A DNA stretch of 64,000 nt from Thermomonospora echinospora (GCF_900108175.1 NZ_FNVO01000011.1:62001-126000), one strand, 5' to 3'. Positions 17,616 through 25,686 are shown, numbered from the stretch's first letter. Numbers and translations are program-made. Notes: generated by a model not told the origin, from the sequence alone.

Positions 17616-17989
17616 CCGGACGGCCGCGGTGACGTCGCCCTGACCACGGCCCGCCCAGGGCCCGAGGCGGTTCCCCGAAGAACTGACCACAAGGACGGCC
17701 GAGCAGAGCCGGAACGGCCGGTTGCGCACGATGGATGATTTCTCCGCATGGGCACCTCGCCTCTCCCCGGGTGCCGGGGAGATCGCGTCGAAAAGACGGC
17801 ACGGCGATATGCCCGAATGCCCGCAACGCGGCCACGCACGCGGTATCTTCGGAGATACGGCGCACCGTCAGTTGATTGCTGTGGGGTCGTCGTAACGGCC
17901 GCCGCCGAAGGTGAGAGCTCGGCGGCGGCCACCTGATTCCTGCCGGCACCGCCAAGCGGTACCGGACGTTCGAGTGCTAGATCACCGGA
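17616..17989. other. gene-free interval
   Basis: The 374 bp between the XRE gene stop and the stop of the minus-strand helix-turn-helix gene contain only short, poorly coding frames on both strands. I see no tRNA, riboswitch or strong hairpin. The right end of the mobile element may lie here, but no inverted repeat matching 14277-14420 was recognised. Confidence 0.4.
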
Positions 17990-18529
17990 TCACCCACCGT
18001 TTCCGCCTCCAGGGCCCGGAAGATCACGCCCATCGTTGTATCGGAACGAAGCGGATTTCTTGACCAACCGGCCCTGCTTGGTCATCTGATCCAACAGGAC
18101 CCGCAGACTCCGATGATTGTCGACGCCGAGCTCCTCGGCGATCTGGCGGGTCTTCCACCACCGGCTGGGATCCTGGCCGAGCAGGGACTCCACCTGCACC
18201 CTGCGCGGGACCGCCGTGCCCTTGTCCTCCTGGGCCGCGTTCGGTGGCCCCGCGGCCGGTCCCTGAGCCGTTGAGGGACCAGGCCCTTCCTGGCTGCCCG
18301 GCCGCTGTGCGGAGGGATCTGACGCCGATGGGCCTCCTTCGGGCCCTGTGGTCGAAGGGGAACCGTACCGGCGCTGCCACTCCTCCCGCGTCTCGGCCAT
18401 CCGCGTCACCAGTTCGATCCGCTCCGCGACGTCACCCAACTGTTGCTCGAGGGCGGCCCGTTGTGACCGCAACTGCTCGAGAACGCCGGAGGGATCGGCG
18501 ACCACTGCCTCCCAGGGAAGCTGGCTCAT
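17990..18529 (-). CDS. coiled-coil / winged-helix protein
   Basis: This 179-residue protein has an N-terminal coiled coil (about 15-50: VLEQLRSQRAALEQQLGDVA, ERIELVTRMAE). A Pro/Ser/Gly/Gln-rich linker (about 60-105) and a C-terminal winged-helix-like segment (PSRWWKTRQIAEELGVDNHR, SLRVLLDQMTKQGRLVK) follow. The start ATG (MSQLPWEAV) is preferred to an in-frame codon 16 residues upstream because the extension looks non-coding. It resembles small regulators found beside actinomycete mobile genes. No target or function can be given. Confidence 0.65.
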   Translation of the reverse strand: MSQLPWEAVVADPSGVLEQLRSQRAALEQQLGDVAERIELVTRMAETREEWQRRYGSPSTTGPEGGPSASDPSAQRPGSQEGPGPSTAQGPAAGPPNAAQEDKGTAVPRRVQVESLLGQDPSRWWKTRQIAEELGVDNHRSLRVLLDQMTKQGRLVKKSASFRYNDGRDLPGPGGGNGG

Positions 18530-19071
18530 GGCTGCACGATATAGCGTGCCAGTGCTCCCCTGAGGCCGGTTCTGCAATGTCCTGCCATTGAGAGAAAAGC
18601 CGAGCGCGAGACAGTCAAGAAATCGCTGGTCAGCGCGTGATCATTTGGATGGCGTGGACCCTTCGGGCATGCAGTTTCCCATTGGCCTCACATGGGCTTG
18701 GGAGCATCGACGCCCTTGATGGCAAATTATGCGTTTCATGACATTATCCAGCCTATGGGAGTTTGATGTGGATTCGGCGCGTCATGTTCGCCGTGGTCAT
18801 GTGAGCCCATCCGGCATGAGGCTGGCGGCAGCGAAGGAGCGATCTGACCGAAGTCGACCCAGGCGCCGAGAGGGACGTCCCACCGCGATCCGCAGGGCGT
18901 TGGAGCGGTGCCGGGGGCCAGTCCGCCTGAACGTCGAGCCGGTCGGTGGTGCACCGATCCCGGTGGATCGGTGCAATGGGCAGGCGCCGTCGAGGATGCG
19001 CCCGGGATGGGCCCCTTCCGCTCGGGGCGGACGGGCCGTCCAGGGGAGGCCCGGAATCTCGCCCTGGGGCC
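18530..19071. other. gene-free interval
   Basis: These 542 bp hold only weak overlapping frames with no plausible protein. A locally AT-richer stretch around 18655-18770 could carry the promoter of the minus-strand gene ending at 17990, but I cannot define boxes. Confidence 0.4.
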
Positions 19072-19473
19072 TCAGGCGGTGAGCTCGGTGATGAGTTCTT
19101 CGACGCGCTTGCGGATCTCGTCGCGGATGGGGCGGACCGCCTCCAGGCCCTGGCCGGCGGGGTCGTCGAGCTTCCAGTCCAGGTAGCGCTTGCCGGGGAA
19201 GTAGGGGCAGGCGTCGCCGCAGCCCATGGTGATGACCACGTCGGAGGCCTGCACGGCCTCGCCGGTCAGGACCTTGGGGGTCTCGGCGGAGACGTCGATG
19301 CCCTCCTCGGCCATCGCCTCCACCACGGCGGGGTTGACCCGGTCGGCGGGCTCTGACCCCGCCGACCGGACCTCGATCCGGTTCCCGGCCAGGTGGGTGA
19401 GGTAGGCGGCGGCTATCTGGGAGCGGCCGGCGTTGTGCACGCAGACGAACAGCACGCTGGGCTTGTCGGACAT
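19072..19473 (-). CDS. arsC: arsenate reductase, low-molecular-weight phosphatase type
   Basis: This 133-residue enzyme reduces arsenate to arsenite. The phosphatase-like loop C11-x5-R17 (VCVHNAGRSQ) and the redox Cys pair region VITMGCGDACPYFPGKRYLDWKL identify the thioredoxin-coupled ArsC class. Start ATG 19473-19471 has AAGGAG upstream. It follows a longer ArsC paralogue by 20 bp on the same strand and is divergent from the arsR-acr3 operon. The C-terminus RPIRDEIRKRVEELITEL is typical. Confidence 0.92.
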   Translation of the reverse strand: MSDKPSVLFVCVHNAGRSQIAAAYLTHLAGNRIEVRSAGSEPADRVNPAVVEAMAEEGIDVSAETPKVLTGEAVQASDVVITMGCGDACPYFPGKRYLDWKLDDPAGQGLEAVRPIRDEIRKRVEELITELTA

Positions 19474-19493
19474 GGGGCGGATCTCCTTGTCGT

Positions 19494-20141
19494 TCACTGA
19501 CGGGCGGATGGCAGGCCGATGAGTTCGGCCAGCAGTTCGCGGACGCGTTCGTCGATGTGGTCGCGGATCGCGCGGACCTCCTCCAGGGGGGCGTCCTCGG
19601 GTTCGTCCAGCAGCCAGTCCTGGTAGCGCTTGCCCGGATACACCGGGCAGGCGTCGCCGCAGCCCATGGTGACCACCACGTCGGCGGCGGCCACGACCTC
19701 GTCGGTCAGCGGCTTGGGAAACTCCATCCCCGGATCCAGGCCGATCTCGGTCAGCGCCAGCCCCACCATCGGATCGATCCGCCCGGCCGGGCAGGTACCC
19801 GCGGTGCGCACGTGCACGCGACCGCCGGCGTGCCGGGCGGTCAGCGCCGCGGCGATCTGGGAACGCCCGGCGTTGGCGGTGCACACGAACAGCACCTCGG
19901 GCACTGGCTTGGCGGCCAGGCCCTGGGACTGGGCGAGCGCGACCAGCCGCTGGCGGGCGAACCGCTCGGCCAGCACCGGCAGATGCCGCCCCACCGTGGA
20001 GGGACGCTCCAGCAGGTTGTGGCATTCGCGCACGTACCACTCCACGGTCTGACGGGACAGCGACCCGTCGAAACGCGGCGCCAGCGACGCGGCGATCCGC
20101 GCCAGCAGCGCCTCCCGCCGCTCGTCCGCGGCACCGCCCAT
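19494..20141 (-). CDS. arsC: arsenate reductase with N-terminal three-helix domain
   Basis: This 215-residue ArsC paralogue has about 75 extra N-terminal residues forming the three-helix bundle common in actinobacterial ArsC (SLSRQTVEWYVRECHNLLER, HLPVLAERFARQRL). The catalytic domain follows with C-x5-R in FVCTANAGRSQIAAAL and MGCGDACPVYPGKRYQDW. It is probably the first gene of a two-gene arsC operon whose promoter is shared with the divergent arsR at 20200. Having a plain and a helix-extended copy in tandem is notable; both keep the catalytic residues. Confidence 0.92.
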   Translation of the reverse strand: MGGAADERREALLARIAASLAPRFDGSLSRQTVEWYVRECHNLLERPSTVGRHLPVLAERFARQRLVALAQSQGLAAKPVPEVLFVCTANAGRSQIAAALTARHAGGRVHVRTAGTCPAGRIDPMVGLALTEIGLDPGMEFPKPLTDEVVAAADVVVTMGCGDACPVYPGKRYQDWLLDEPEDAPLEEVRAIRDHIDERVRELLAELIGLPSARQ

Positions 20142-20199
20142 CAGCCCCTCCTCACGTCCGCCCGCCTGCGGCTTCGCACGGCTGGTAACGTATCAGTCC

Positions 20200-20511
20200 A
20201 TGGTGATGTCAGTCGAGAATGATGTATGGCGGCTGCTGGCCGACCCGCTGCGGGCGCGGATCGTGGAGCTACTGTCGCGTGAGGCGCTGTGCACCTGCCA
20301 TCTGGTCGCCGAGACCGGCGCGCGGCAGACCAACATCTCCAACCATCTGCGGGTGCTGCGCGAGGCCGGGCTGGTGGAGACCGAGCCGTGCGGCCGGTTC
20401 ACCTACTACCGGCTGCGCCCCGAGCCGCTGCGCGAGCTCGCCGACCGCTGCGCCGCCTTGGCCGAGGCGGCTCGTGCCGCCTACGACGACGACATCCGGA
20501 GGCCCTGCTGA
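20200..20511 (+). CDS. arsR: ArsR-family arsenic-responsive repressor
   Basis: This 103-residue winged-helix repressor carries the arsenic-binding motif ELLSREALCTCHLVAETG (C-T-C-H) at the recognition-helix region, followed by RQTNISNHLRVLREAGLVE. It senses arsenite and derepresses the operon. Starts ATG 20200 and ATG 20206 are both possible; neither has a strong ribosome site, so the mRNA may be leaderless. Its stop overlaps the acr3 start by one base (TGATG). An imperfect dyad ATCA-N8-TGAT at 20192-20207 overlaps the start and could be the operator. Confidence 0.93.
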   Translation: MVMSVENDVWRLLADPLRARIVELLSREALCTCHLVAETGARQTNISNHLRVLREAGLVETEPCGRFTYYRLRPEPLRELADRCAALAEAARAAYDDDIRRPC

Positions 20512-21599
20512 TGGCCCGGACCCGCGCCACGCCCACCGATCCCGCCGCGCCGGTCCTGGCCCGCATGTCCACGCTGGACCGCTTCCTGCCGGTGTGGATC
20601 ATCCTGGCCATGGTCGCCGGCCTGGCACTGGGCAGGTTCGTCCCGGACGTGCGGGACTGGCTGGAGGCGGTCAAGATCGACGGCACCTCGCTGCCGATCG
20701 CGGCCGGGCTGCTGGCGATGATGTACCCGGTGCTGGCCAAGGTCCGCTATGAGGAGATCGGCCACCTGGCCCGTGACCGCCGCATGATGTGGCTGTCGCT
20801 GGTGCTGAACTGGGTGGTCGGCCCGGCGTTGATGTTCGCCCTGGCGTGGGCGTTCCTGCCGGACGAGCCCGCCTATCGCACCGGTCTGATCGTGGTCGGC
20901 CTGGCCCGCTGCATCGCCATGGTGCTGATCTGGAACGACCTGGCGCGTGGCGACCGTGAGGCCGCCGCCCTGCTGGTGGCGGTCAACTCGATCTTCCAGA
21001 TCGCCGCCTACGCCCTGCTGGGCACCTTCTACCTGAAGATCCTGCCCGGCTGGCTCGGCTGGCAGACCCAAGACGTGGACTTCTCCATGTGGGGCATCAC
21101 CAAGGCCGTTCTGATCTTCCTCGGTATTCCGCTGGCGGCCGGCTACCTGACCCGCCGCATCGGCATCCGCCGCGTGGGCGCCGAGCGCTACGAGCAGCGG
21201 TTCCTGCCCAGGATCGGGCCGATCGCGCTGTACGGGCTGCTGTTCACCATCGTGGTGATGTTCGCCCTGCAGGGCGAGACGATCACCGGCGAGCCGCTGA
21301 CGGTGGCCCGCATCGCCCTGCCCCTGCTGGCCTACTTCGCGTTGATGTGGACGATCTCGTTCTGGGCCTCCCGTCGGGCGGGCCTGGGCTACGACCGCAC
21401 CGCCACCGTGGCGTTCACCGCAGCGGGCAACAACTTCGAACTCGCCATCGCGGTGGCCATCGGCATGTGGGGCGTCACCTCCGGCCAGGCCCTGGCCGGG
21501 GTCGTCGGCCCGCTGATCGAGGTCCCCGTCCTGGTCGCCCTGGTCTACGTCGCCTTGTGGCTGCGCCGCCGCATGCTCGCGGCACCGACCACCACATGA
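20511..21599 (+). CDS. acr3: ACR3-family arsenite efflux permease
   Basis: This 362-residue membrane protein with about ten helices exports arsenite/thiolated arsenite. Family marks include VGLARCIAMVLIWNDLARGD, which has the conserved functional Cys, and FTAAGNNFELAIAVAIGMWG. Start ATG 20511 overlaps the arsR stop, and its stop overlaps the next gene by ATGA, so arsR-acr3-flavoprotein form a tightly coupled operon. The longer open frame upstream lies inside arsR and is not the start. Confidence 0.95.
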   Translation: MARTRATPTDPAAPVLARMSTLDRFLPVWIILAMVAGLALGRFVPDVRDWLEAVKIDGTSLPIAAGLLAMMYPVLAKVRYEEIGHLARDRRMMWLSLVLNWVVGPALMFALAWAFLPDEPAYRTGLIVVGLARCIAMVLIWNDLARGDREAAALLVAVNSIFQIAAYALLGTFYLKILPGWLGWQTQDVDFSMWGITKAVLIFLGIPLAAGYLTRRIGIRRVGAERYEQRFLPRIGPIALYGLLFTIVVMFALQGETITGEPLTVARIALPLLAYFALMWTISFWASRRAGLGYDRTATVAFTAAGNNFELAIAVAIGMWGVTSGQALAGVVGPLIEVPVLVALVYVALWLRRRMLAAPTTT

Positions 21600-22696
21600 G
21601 CAAATCCGGGCAACTGGCCACCGCCGATGTCGTCGTGATCGGCGGTGGCCAGGCCGGGCTGGCGGCCGGCTACTACCTGCGCCGCGCCGGGCTGGACTTC
21701 GTGATCCTGGACGCCCAGGACGGGCCGGGCGGAGCCTGGCGGCACGTCTGGCCGTCCCTGCGGCTGTTCTCGCCCGCCCAGCACAGCTCGCTGCCCGGCC
21801 GGCCGATGCCCGCCACCAGAGAGCCCTACCCGTCGGCGGCCCACGTGGTCGACTACCTGGCCGACTACGAGAAACGCTACGCGCTGCCGGTGCACCGGCC
21901 GGTCCGCGTCCACCACGTCCATCGCGACGGCCCCGGGCTGCGGGTGGACACCGACCGGGGCACCTGGCACGCCGCACACGTCATCAGCGCCACCGGCACC
22001 TGGTGGCAGCCCTATCTGCCGCACTACCCCGGCCGCGCCCTCTACCAGGGCCAACAGCTGCACACCGTGCACTACCGCGGCCCCGCCCCGTTCCAAGGGC
22101 AGCGCGTGGTGATCGTCGGAGGCGGCAACTCCGCCGCGCAGATCCTCGCCGACCTCACCGATCCCGCCCTCGGGCGCGGCGGGTCGGCGGCCGAGGCCGT
22201 GTGGGTCACCCGGAGGCCGCCCCGGCTGCTGCCCGACCACATCGACGGCCGCGCCCTGTTCACCCTCGCCGCACGCCGCCGCGCCGACCTGCACGCCGGA
22301 CGAGCCGACACCGGCGGCGTCGGCGGCCTGGGCGACATCGTCGCCGTCCCACCGGTACGAGCCGCCCGCGACCGCGGCGCGCTGCAGGCCCGCCCAATGT
22401 TCACCCGCCTCACCGAAACCGGCATCGGCTGGGACGACGGCCCCCGCATCGACTGTGAGGCGATCATCTGGTGCACCGGATTCCGGCCCGCCCTGCGGCA
22501 CCTGTCCCCGCTCCGCCTGCGCACAGATGACGGAGCCATCCCTCTCACCGGCACCCGCGCCCATGGCGAACCCCGGTTGCACCTGATCGGCTACGGCGAC
22601 TGGACCGGCTTGGCCTCGGCCACCCTCATCGGCGCCGGCATGAACGCCCGCGACGCCGTACGCGCCCTCACCTCCCACCCGCGCCAACCACGCTGA
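21596..22696 (+). CDS. arsO: ArsO-like flavin monooxygenase
   Basis: This 366-residue FAD/NADPH oxidoreductase has an N-terminal Rossmann motif (VVVIGGGQAGLAAGYYLRRA), the FMO-like PGGAWRHVWPSLRLFSP, a second nucleotide motif VVIVGGGNSAAQI and a late ATGxxP-like WCTGFRPAL. Proteins of this type in ars operons are named ArsO. Their chemistry (arsenite or organoarsenical oxidation) is not firmly settled. Start ATG 21596 overlaps the acr3 stop by 4 bp. A paralogue is at 26303. Confidence 0.85.
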   Translation: MSKSGQLATADVVVIGGGQAGLAAGYYLRRAGLDFVILDAQDGPGGAWRHVWPSLRLFSPAQHSSLPGRPMPATREPYPSAAHVVDYLADYEKRYALPVHRPVRVHHVHRDGPGLRVDTDRGTWHAAHVISATGTWWQPYLPHYPGRALYQGQQLHTVHYRGPAPFQGQRVVIVGGGNSAAQILADLTDPALGRGGSAAEAVWVTRRPPRLLPDHIDGRALFTLAARRRADLHAGRADTGGVGGLGDIVAVPPVRAARDRGALQARPMFTRLTETGIGWDDGPRIDCEAIIWCTGFRPALRHLSPLRLRTDDGAIPLTGTRAHGEPRLHLIGYGDWTGLASATLIGAGMNARDAVRALTSHPRQPR

Positions 22697-22821
22697 TCCC
22701 CTTCACGCCAGCTCATCCCTCCAGCCCTGATCGACCCTCAGGCCACCGCGCCTGGCCTCGGCCGGTCCACGCCCCGGCCGACTCGGTGGTGCTGCGGCAG
22801 GACGCCCAAGGCGCTTAAGGC

Positions 22822-22858
22822 TTGACACCCCACCCAAAAGCTTGCATCTTTGTGCAAG
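22822..22858 (+). promoter_or_regulatory. promoter and ArsR-type operator for the gene pair at 22876
   Basis: TTGACA at 22822-22827 is a consensus -35. About 17 bp downstream the -10 region overlaps a perfect dyad CTTGCA-N6-TGCAAG (22841-22858). A metal-sensing ArsR bound there would block RNA polymerase. A GTG at 22858 is in frame with the gene, so a leaderless start is an alternative to ATG 22876. Confidence 0.65.
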
Positions 22859-22875
22859 TGAGCAAGGATCAGAAT

Positions 22876-23238
22876 ATGGGCGATCTCGGGACGGTGCTGT
22901 CGCACCAGCTCTTCCGCGCTTTGGGTGATCCGACCCGGGTGCGGCTGCTGGACCTGCTGGCCGAACGCTGCCGTGCCTGCTCGGTGTCGGAGTTGGCCGA
23001 CTGCATGGACCTGGACCTGTCGGTGGTGTCCCGGCATCTGGCCCTGCTGCGGGCCGCCGGCGTGCTACGCGCCACCAAGACCGGCCGCAACGTGCTGTAC
23101 GAGATCCAGTTCGACGCGCTCGCCGAGGCCCTGCGCGGCATCGCCGACGCGCTCGAACGCGCCCGCGACGACTTCGAGAGCGCCGGCTCCTGCAGCCCGG
23201 CCAACCAGGAAGCCGACCAGGAAGAAGGATCGCAATGA
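22876..23238 (+). CDS. ArsR/SmtB-family metal-sensing repressor
   Basis: This 120-residue winged-helix repressor has ALGDPTRVRLLDLLAERCRA with a CRAC motif (ERCRACSVSELADCMDLDL), recognition helix SVVSRHLALLRAAGVLRA and a C-terminal helix ending with a further Cys (GSCSP). The Cys cluster suggests a soft-metal or arsenic sensor, but the ligand cannot be assigned. Start ATG 22876 has AAGGA upstream. Its stop overlaps the next gene by ATGA. The upstream dyad CTTGCA-N6-TGCAAG is the likely autoregulatory site. Confidence 0.85.
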   Translation: MGDLGTVLSHQLFRALGDPTRVRLLDLLAERCRACSVSELADCMDLDLSVVSRHLALLRAAGVLRATKTGRNVLYEIQFDALAEALRGIADALERARDDFESAGSCSPANQEADQEEGSQ

Positions 23239-23786
23239 CCACCGCCCAGGCCCACGACGTCCTTTCGCCCGTTCTCCCGCCGACCCTGCGGGACGCGCCG
23301 CCGCGGGTACGGCTGAGCGTGGAGTACTGGACCGTCACCATGGACGGCGCCGACTCCTGCGGCTCCTGCGATGAGACCCTGACCGCCCTGCAGACCGCAC
23401 TCGCCCAGGTCCGGCCTGTGGCCCAGGCGCTGGGCATCGACGTCGACATCGTGCCCCGCACCGTCGCGACCTGGGCGCAGGCGCTCGAACACGTGATCGT
23501 CGCATCGCCGACCATCCGTGCCGAGGGCATCGAGCTGCACCCCATGCACTCCGGCGACACCGAGGCCCGAGTGTGGTGGTGGCGCGGCGCCATCAGCGAC
23601 ACCGTTCCGGGACAGGCGCTGACGGACCTGCTGGTGCGCGCACTGGCCGCACGCAGCCGACGGCTCGGCGTCTATCTCGAGCAGGGAGGTCCGGCACCCT
23701 ACGTCCGCCGCTACCTGCAGGTCGATCCGGCCGCCGTGATGCCGGTCGCTTCCGGTTCCGGCTGCGGACCGTCCGCCTGCTCGTAG
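23235..23786 (+). CDS. DUF2703-like thiol protein
   Basis: This 183-residue protein has a thioredoxin/glutaredoxin-like start: VEYWTVTMDGADSCGSCDETLTALQTAL, with C-x2-C. A long middle region and a C-terminal Cys pair (GSGCGPSACS) follow. It fits DUF2703 proteins, which carry a CxxC after a strand and occur in metal-resistance loci. Translational coupling to the ArsR-type repressor implies metal-induced expression. A redox or metal-handling role is inference. Start ATG 23235 lies in the ATGA overlap. Confidence 0.65.
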   Translation: MTTAQAHDVLSPVLPPTLRDAPPRVRLSVEYWTVTMDGADSCGSCDETLTALQTALAQVRPVAQALGIDVDIVPRTVATWAQALEHVIVASPTIRAEGIELHPMHSGDTEARVWWWRGAISDTVPGQALTDLLVRALAARSRRLGVYLEQGGPAPYVRRYLQVDPAAVMPVASGSGCGPSACS

Positions 23787-23990
23787 CAGGCCCGCCGCCC
23801 GCAGTGGCTTCTTGATCTGCGGGGATGCGGGGAGATGGTCCCGGGAGCGCAGGGCGCGTGATCGTCCGGGCTCGGCCGTCAGCACGCCGAAGGGTCCCGG
23901 CCCAAGCATGGACGGGGTGGAGCCGTTGGCGGGGGGAAACTCGTCGCCGTTCCACCCTGGCGCCTCGGGGTGGAACGGTCGGTCATCGGC

Positions 23991-24053
23991 TCAGCAGCAC
24001 TCGCCGTCGCAGCACGAGCCGTCGCAGGTGGGGTCGTCGCAGCACGGGCACAT
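23991..24053 (-). CDS. 20-residue Cys-rich metallothionein-like peptide
   Basis: The whole product is MCPCCDDPTCDGSCCDGECC: eight Cys and five Asp or Glu in 20 residues. It starts at ATG 24053 and ends at TGA 23991-23993. A strong ribosome site GGGGAGGTGA overlaps the stop codon of the merR gene (TGA at 24062-24060), and the start is only six bases beyond, so translation is coupled to MerR. The C-P-C-C, C-D-G-x-C-C and C-D-G-E-C-C blocks look like metal-thiolate motifs. A role as a metal buffer or chaperone under MerR control is inference. It is far shorter than known bacterial metallothioneins. Confidence 0.7.
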   Translation of the reverse strand: MCPCCDDPTCDGSCCDGECC

Positions 24054-24059
24054 CGGCGT

Positions 24060-24494
24060 TCACCTCCCCTCTGTCTCCAGGGCGGGTGGGCACCAGGTGC
24101 CCGGGACGGGATCGGGGCAGTCCGGGCCGGGCATCGCCGCCAGCATCCGCGTCAACTCGCCGCGCAACGCGGCCAGCCGGTTCATCTCGGCGTCGATCTC
24201 GCTCACATGGCGGTGCAGCAGTGTGGCGGCTGGCTCGCAGGCGCACACCCCGGTGTCGCGGACCTCCAGCAGTCGGCGGATCTCGGACAGCCGCAGCCCC
24301 AGACGCTGCGCCCCGCGGATGAACAGCAACCGGTCCAGCGCCCGCTCGTCGTAGCGGCGGTGCTCACCGCTGGTGCGCTGCGGCGACGGCAGCAGCCCTG
24401 CGCGTTCGTAGTAGCGGATCGTGTCGGTGCGCACCCCCGCGCGGGCGGCCAGGCGGCCCACCGTCAACGGCCCGGTGTCCGGTTCAGCCCTCAT
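24060..24494 (-). CDS. MerR-family metal-responsive activator
   Basis: This 144-residue regulator has an N-terminal MerR helix-turn-helix (LTVGRLAARAGVRTDTIRYY, ERAGLLPSPQR), a dimerisation helix and Cys residues suited to metal sensing: C84-A-C86 before HRHVSEIDAEM, plus two more near the C-terminus (DCPDP, TWCPP). This resembles CueR/ZntR/PbrR-type soft-metal sensors; the metal is not assignable. Its promoter has a MerR-type stretched spacer with a dyad, so it is probably autoregulated. The Cys-rich peptide follows six bases after its stop. Confidence 0.88.
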   Translation of the reverse strand: MRAEPDTGPLTVGRLAARAGVRTDTIRYYERAGLLPSPQRTSGEHRRYDERALDRLLFIRGAQRLGLRLSEIRRLLEVRDTGVCACEPAATLLHRHVSEIDAEMNRLAALRGELTRMLAAMPGPDCPDPVPGTWCPPALETEGR

Positions 24495-24500
24495 ACCGCC

Positions 24501-24532
24501 ACGCTAGATCCTGGACCCCACTCCAGATTCAA
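24501..24532 (-). promoter_or_regulatory. MerR-type promoter/operator of the merR gene
   Basis: Reading the minus strand, -35 TTGAAT (24532-24527) is followed by a 20-bp spacer holding the perfect dyad CTGGA-N6-TCCAG (24511-24526), then -10 TAGCGT (24506-24501). The overlong spacer with a centred dyad is the hallmark of MerR-activated promoters. The predicted transcription start falls at about the ATG at 24494, so the mRNA may be leaderless. Confidence 0.75.
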
Positions 24533-24687
24533 GCCCCGAACAGCACGATCTGCTGTCCAGCCTGTTCGATGGGGTCAATCACGCACCGTTCGAATTCAGC
24601 GACGTTCGAACCGAGCAGTGAGGGCTCGGTCTTGTTCCTCAGCGCCGAGAGTCCTGCGGCCTGGGCCGTGCCGGGCCACAATGACTC

Positions 24688-25686
24688 ATGGCCGCCCCCC
24701 TCACCCCCTTGGCCCTGCGTAACGCCATCACCGAGGCGTTGTGGGCGAATGTGAAGTCCTATGAGCTGGCCGAGGTGTGCGAGCACCTGGGACTGGAGCC
24801 CCAGCGCCCGAACGAGGACCCTCATTCCAGCAAGCGGTCCTACGTCAATGCCCGGCTGCTGGGCATGGATCTGGCGCACCTGGCCGAGATCGCCCGCAAG
24901 GTCGATGAGCAGTTCGGCGATGAGGATCTGGCCAAGGTGCTGGCCCGGCTGGGGGCCAAGGGTGTGGCCGGGGAGCTGAAGAACCTGATCTTCGCCGCCG
25001 ACGGCCCCAAGCCGAAGATCGTGCTGCGCGACGCGGTCAACAACGTGATCGAGATCGTGGAGAACGCCCAGTACTGCCTGGTCTACGACCGGCCGCTGAC
25101 CGAGCGGGGACTGACCTGGCAGGAGCTGGTCGACTGGTGGATCGCCACCCGGCAGCCGTCGTCCGGTGATGAACGCCGGCACGCCCGAGATCTATATGAG
25201 CGGCTGTGGCGCTCGATGGCCGGCAACGGCCCAGAGCAGGTGCTGTTCCGCACCTACTGCGAGCGGTACGCCCGCCCGGGCGGGTTTGAGCTGCCCGCCC
25301 TGATACCGCAGGTCTACCTGCACTACGACCCCTACACCCGGCGCCACTACCCCGATCGCCAAGGCCCGCTGCAGCGCCAGCGGATGGACTTCCTGCTGCT
25401 GATGCCGCACCGCGCCCGCGTGGTCATCGAGATCGACGGCCGGCTGCACTACGCCGACGAGGACGGCCGCGCCGACCCGCAGCGCTACGCCGCGATGATG
25501 GCCGAGGATCGAGCCCTGAAGCTCAGCGGCTATGAGGTCTACCGGTTCGGCGCCGCCGAGTTCACCCGCCCCCAGGACGCTCAGGCTCTCCTTGCCGCCT
25601 TCTTCGACGACCTGCTCACCCGCCACAGCTGCGTGCCCGCCGCCGACACCACCTCCCACTTCGGACAAGTGCACACCAGCCCCTGA
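24688..25686 (+). CDS. putative PD-(D/E)XK nuclease with N-terminal helical domain, possible defence protein
   Basis: This 332-residue protein has an N-terminal helical domain (about 5-100: LRNAITEALWANVKSYELAE, VCEHLGLEPQ) reminiscent of AbiJ-type abortive-infection N-domains. A middle region and a C-terminal nuclease-like fold (about 225-310) follow. In the latter, RQRMDFLLLMPHRARVVIEI then DGRLHY, with a later EDRALKLSGYEVYRFGAAEF, reproduces the D-x(n)-E-x-D/K pattern of Vsr/DUF559-like restriction-fold enzymes. It stands alone between metal-sensor genes. A phage-defence role is inference; ATG 24688 is the first start in frame. Confidence 0.6.
   Translation: MAAPLTPLALRNAITEALWANVKSYELAEVCEHLGLEPQRPNEDPHSSKRSYVNARLLGMDLAHLAEIARKVDEQFGDEDLAKVLARLGAKGVAGELKNLIFAADGPKPKIVLRDAVNNVIEIVENAQYCLVYDRPLTERGLTWQELVDWWIATRQPSSGDERRHARDLYERLWRSMAGNGPEQVLFRTYCERYARPGGFELPALIPQVYLHYDPYTRRHYPDRQGPLQRQRMDFLLLMPHRARVVIEIDGRLHYADEDGRADPQRYAAMMAEDRALKLSGYEVYRFGAAEFTRPQDAQALLAAFFDDLLTRHSCVPAADTTSHFGQVHTSP

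Noticed and set aside
17494-17955. Minus-strand frames opposite the XRE gene
   Set aside because: Composition is noise-like and the XRE helix-turn-helix on the plus strand explains the coding signal.
18729-19082. Possible gene between the winged-helix gene and arsC
   Set aside because: No Shine-Dalgarno site, Arg-rich composition typical of non-coding frames, overlaps the arsC 3' end, no recognisable domain.
20192-20207. ATCA-N8-TGAT dyad as a definite ArsR operator
   Set aside because: Only four-base arms and it overlaps the start codon; mentioned as a possibility in the arsR entry but not listed as a site.
24529-25182. Minus-strand frame opposite the nuclease-like gene
   Set aside because: It mirrors the codon pattern of the plus-strand gene and has no domain or ribosome site.
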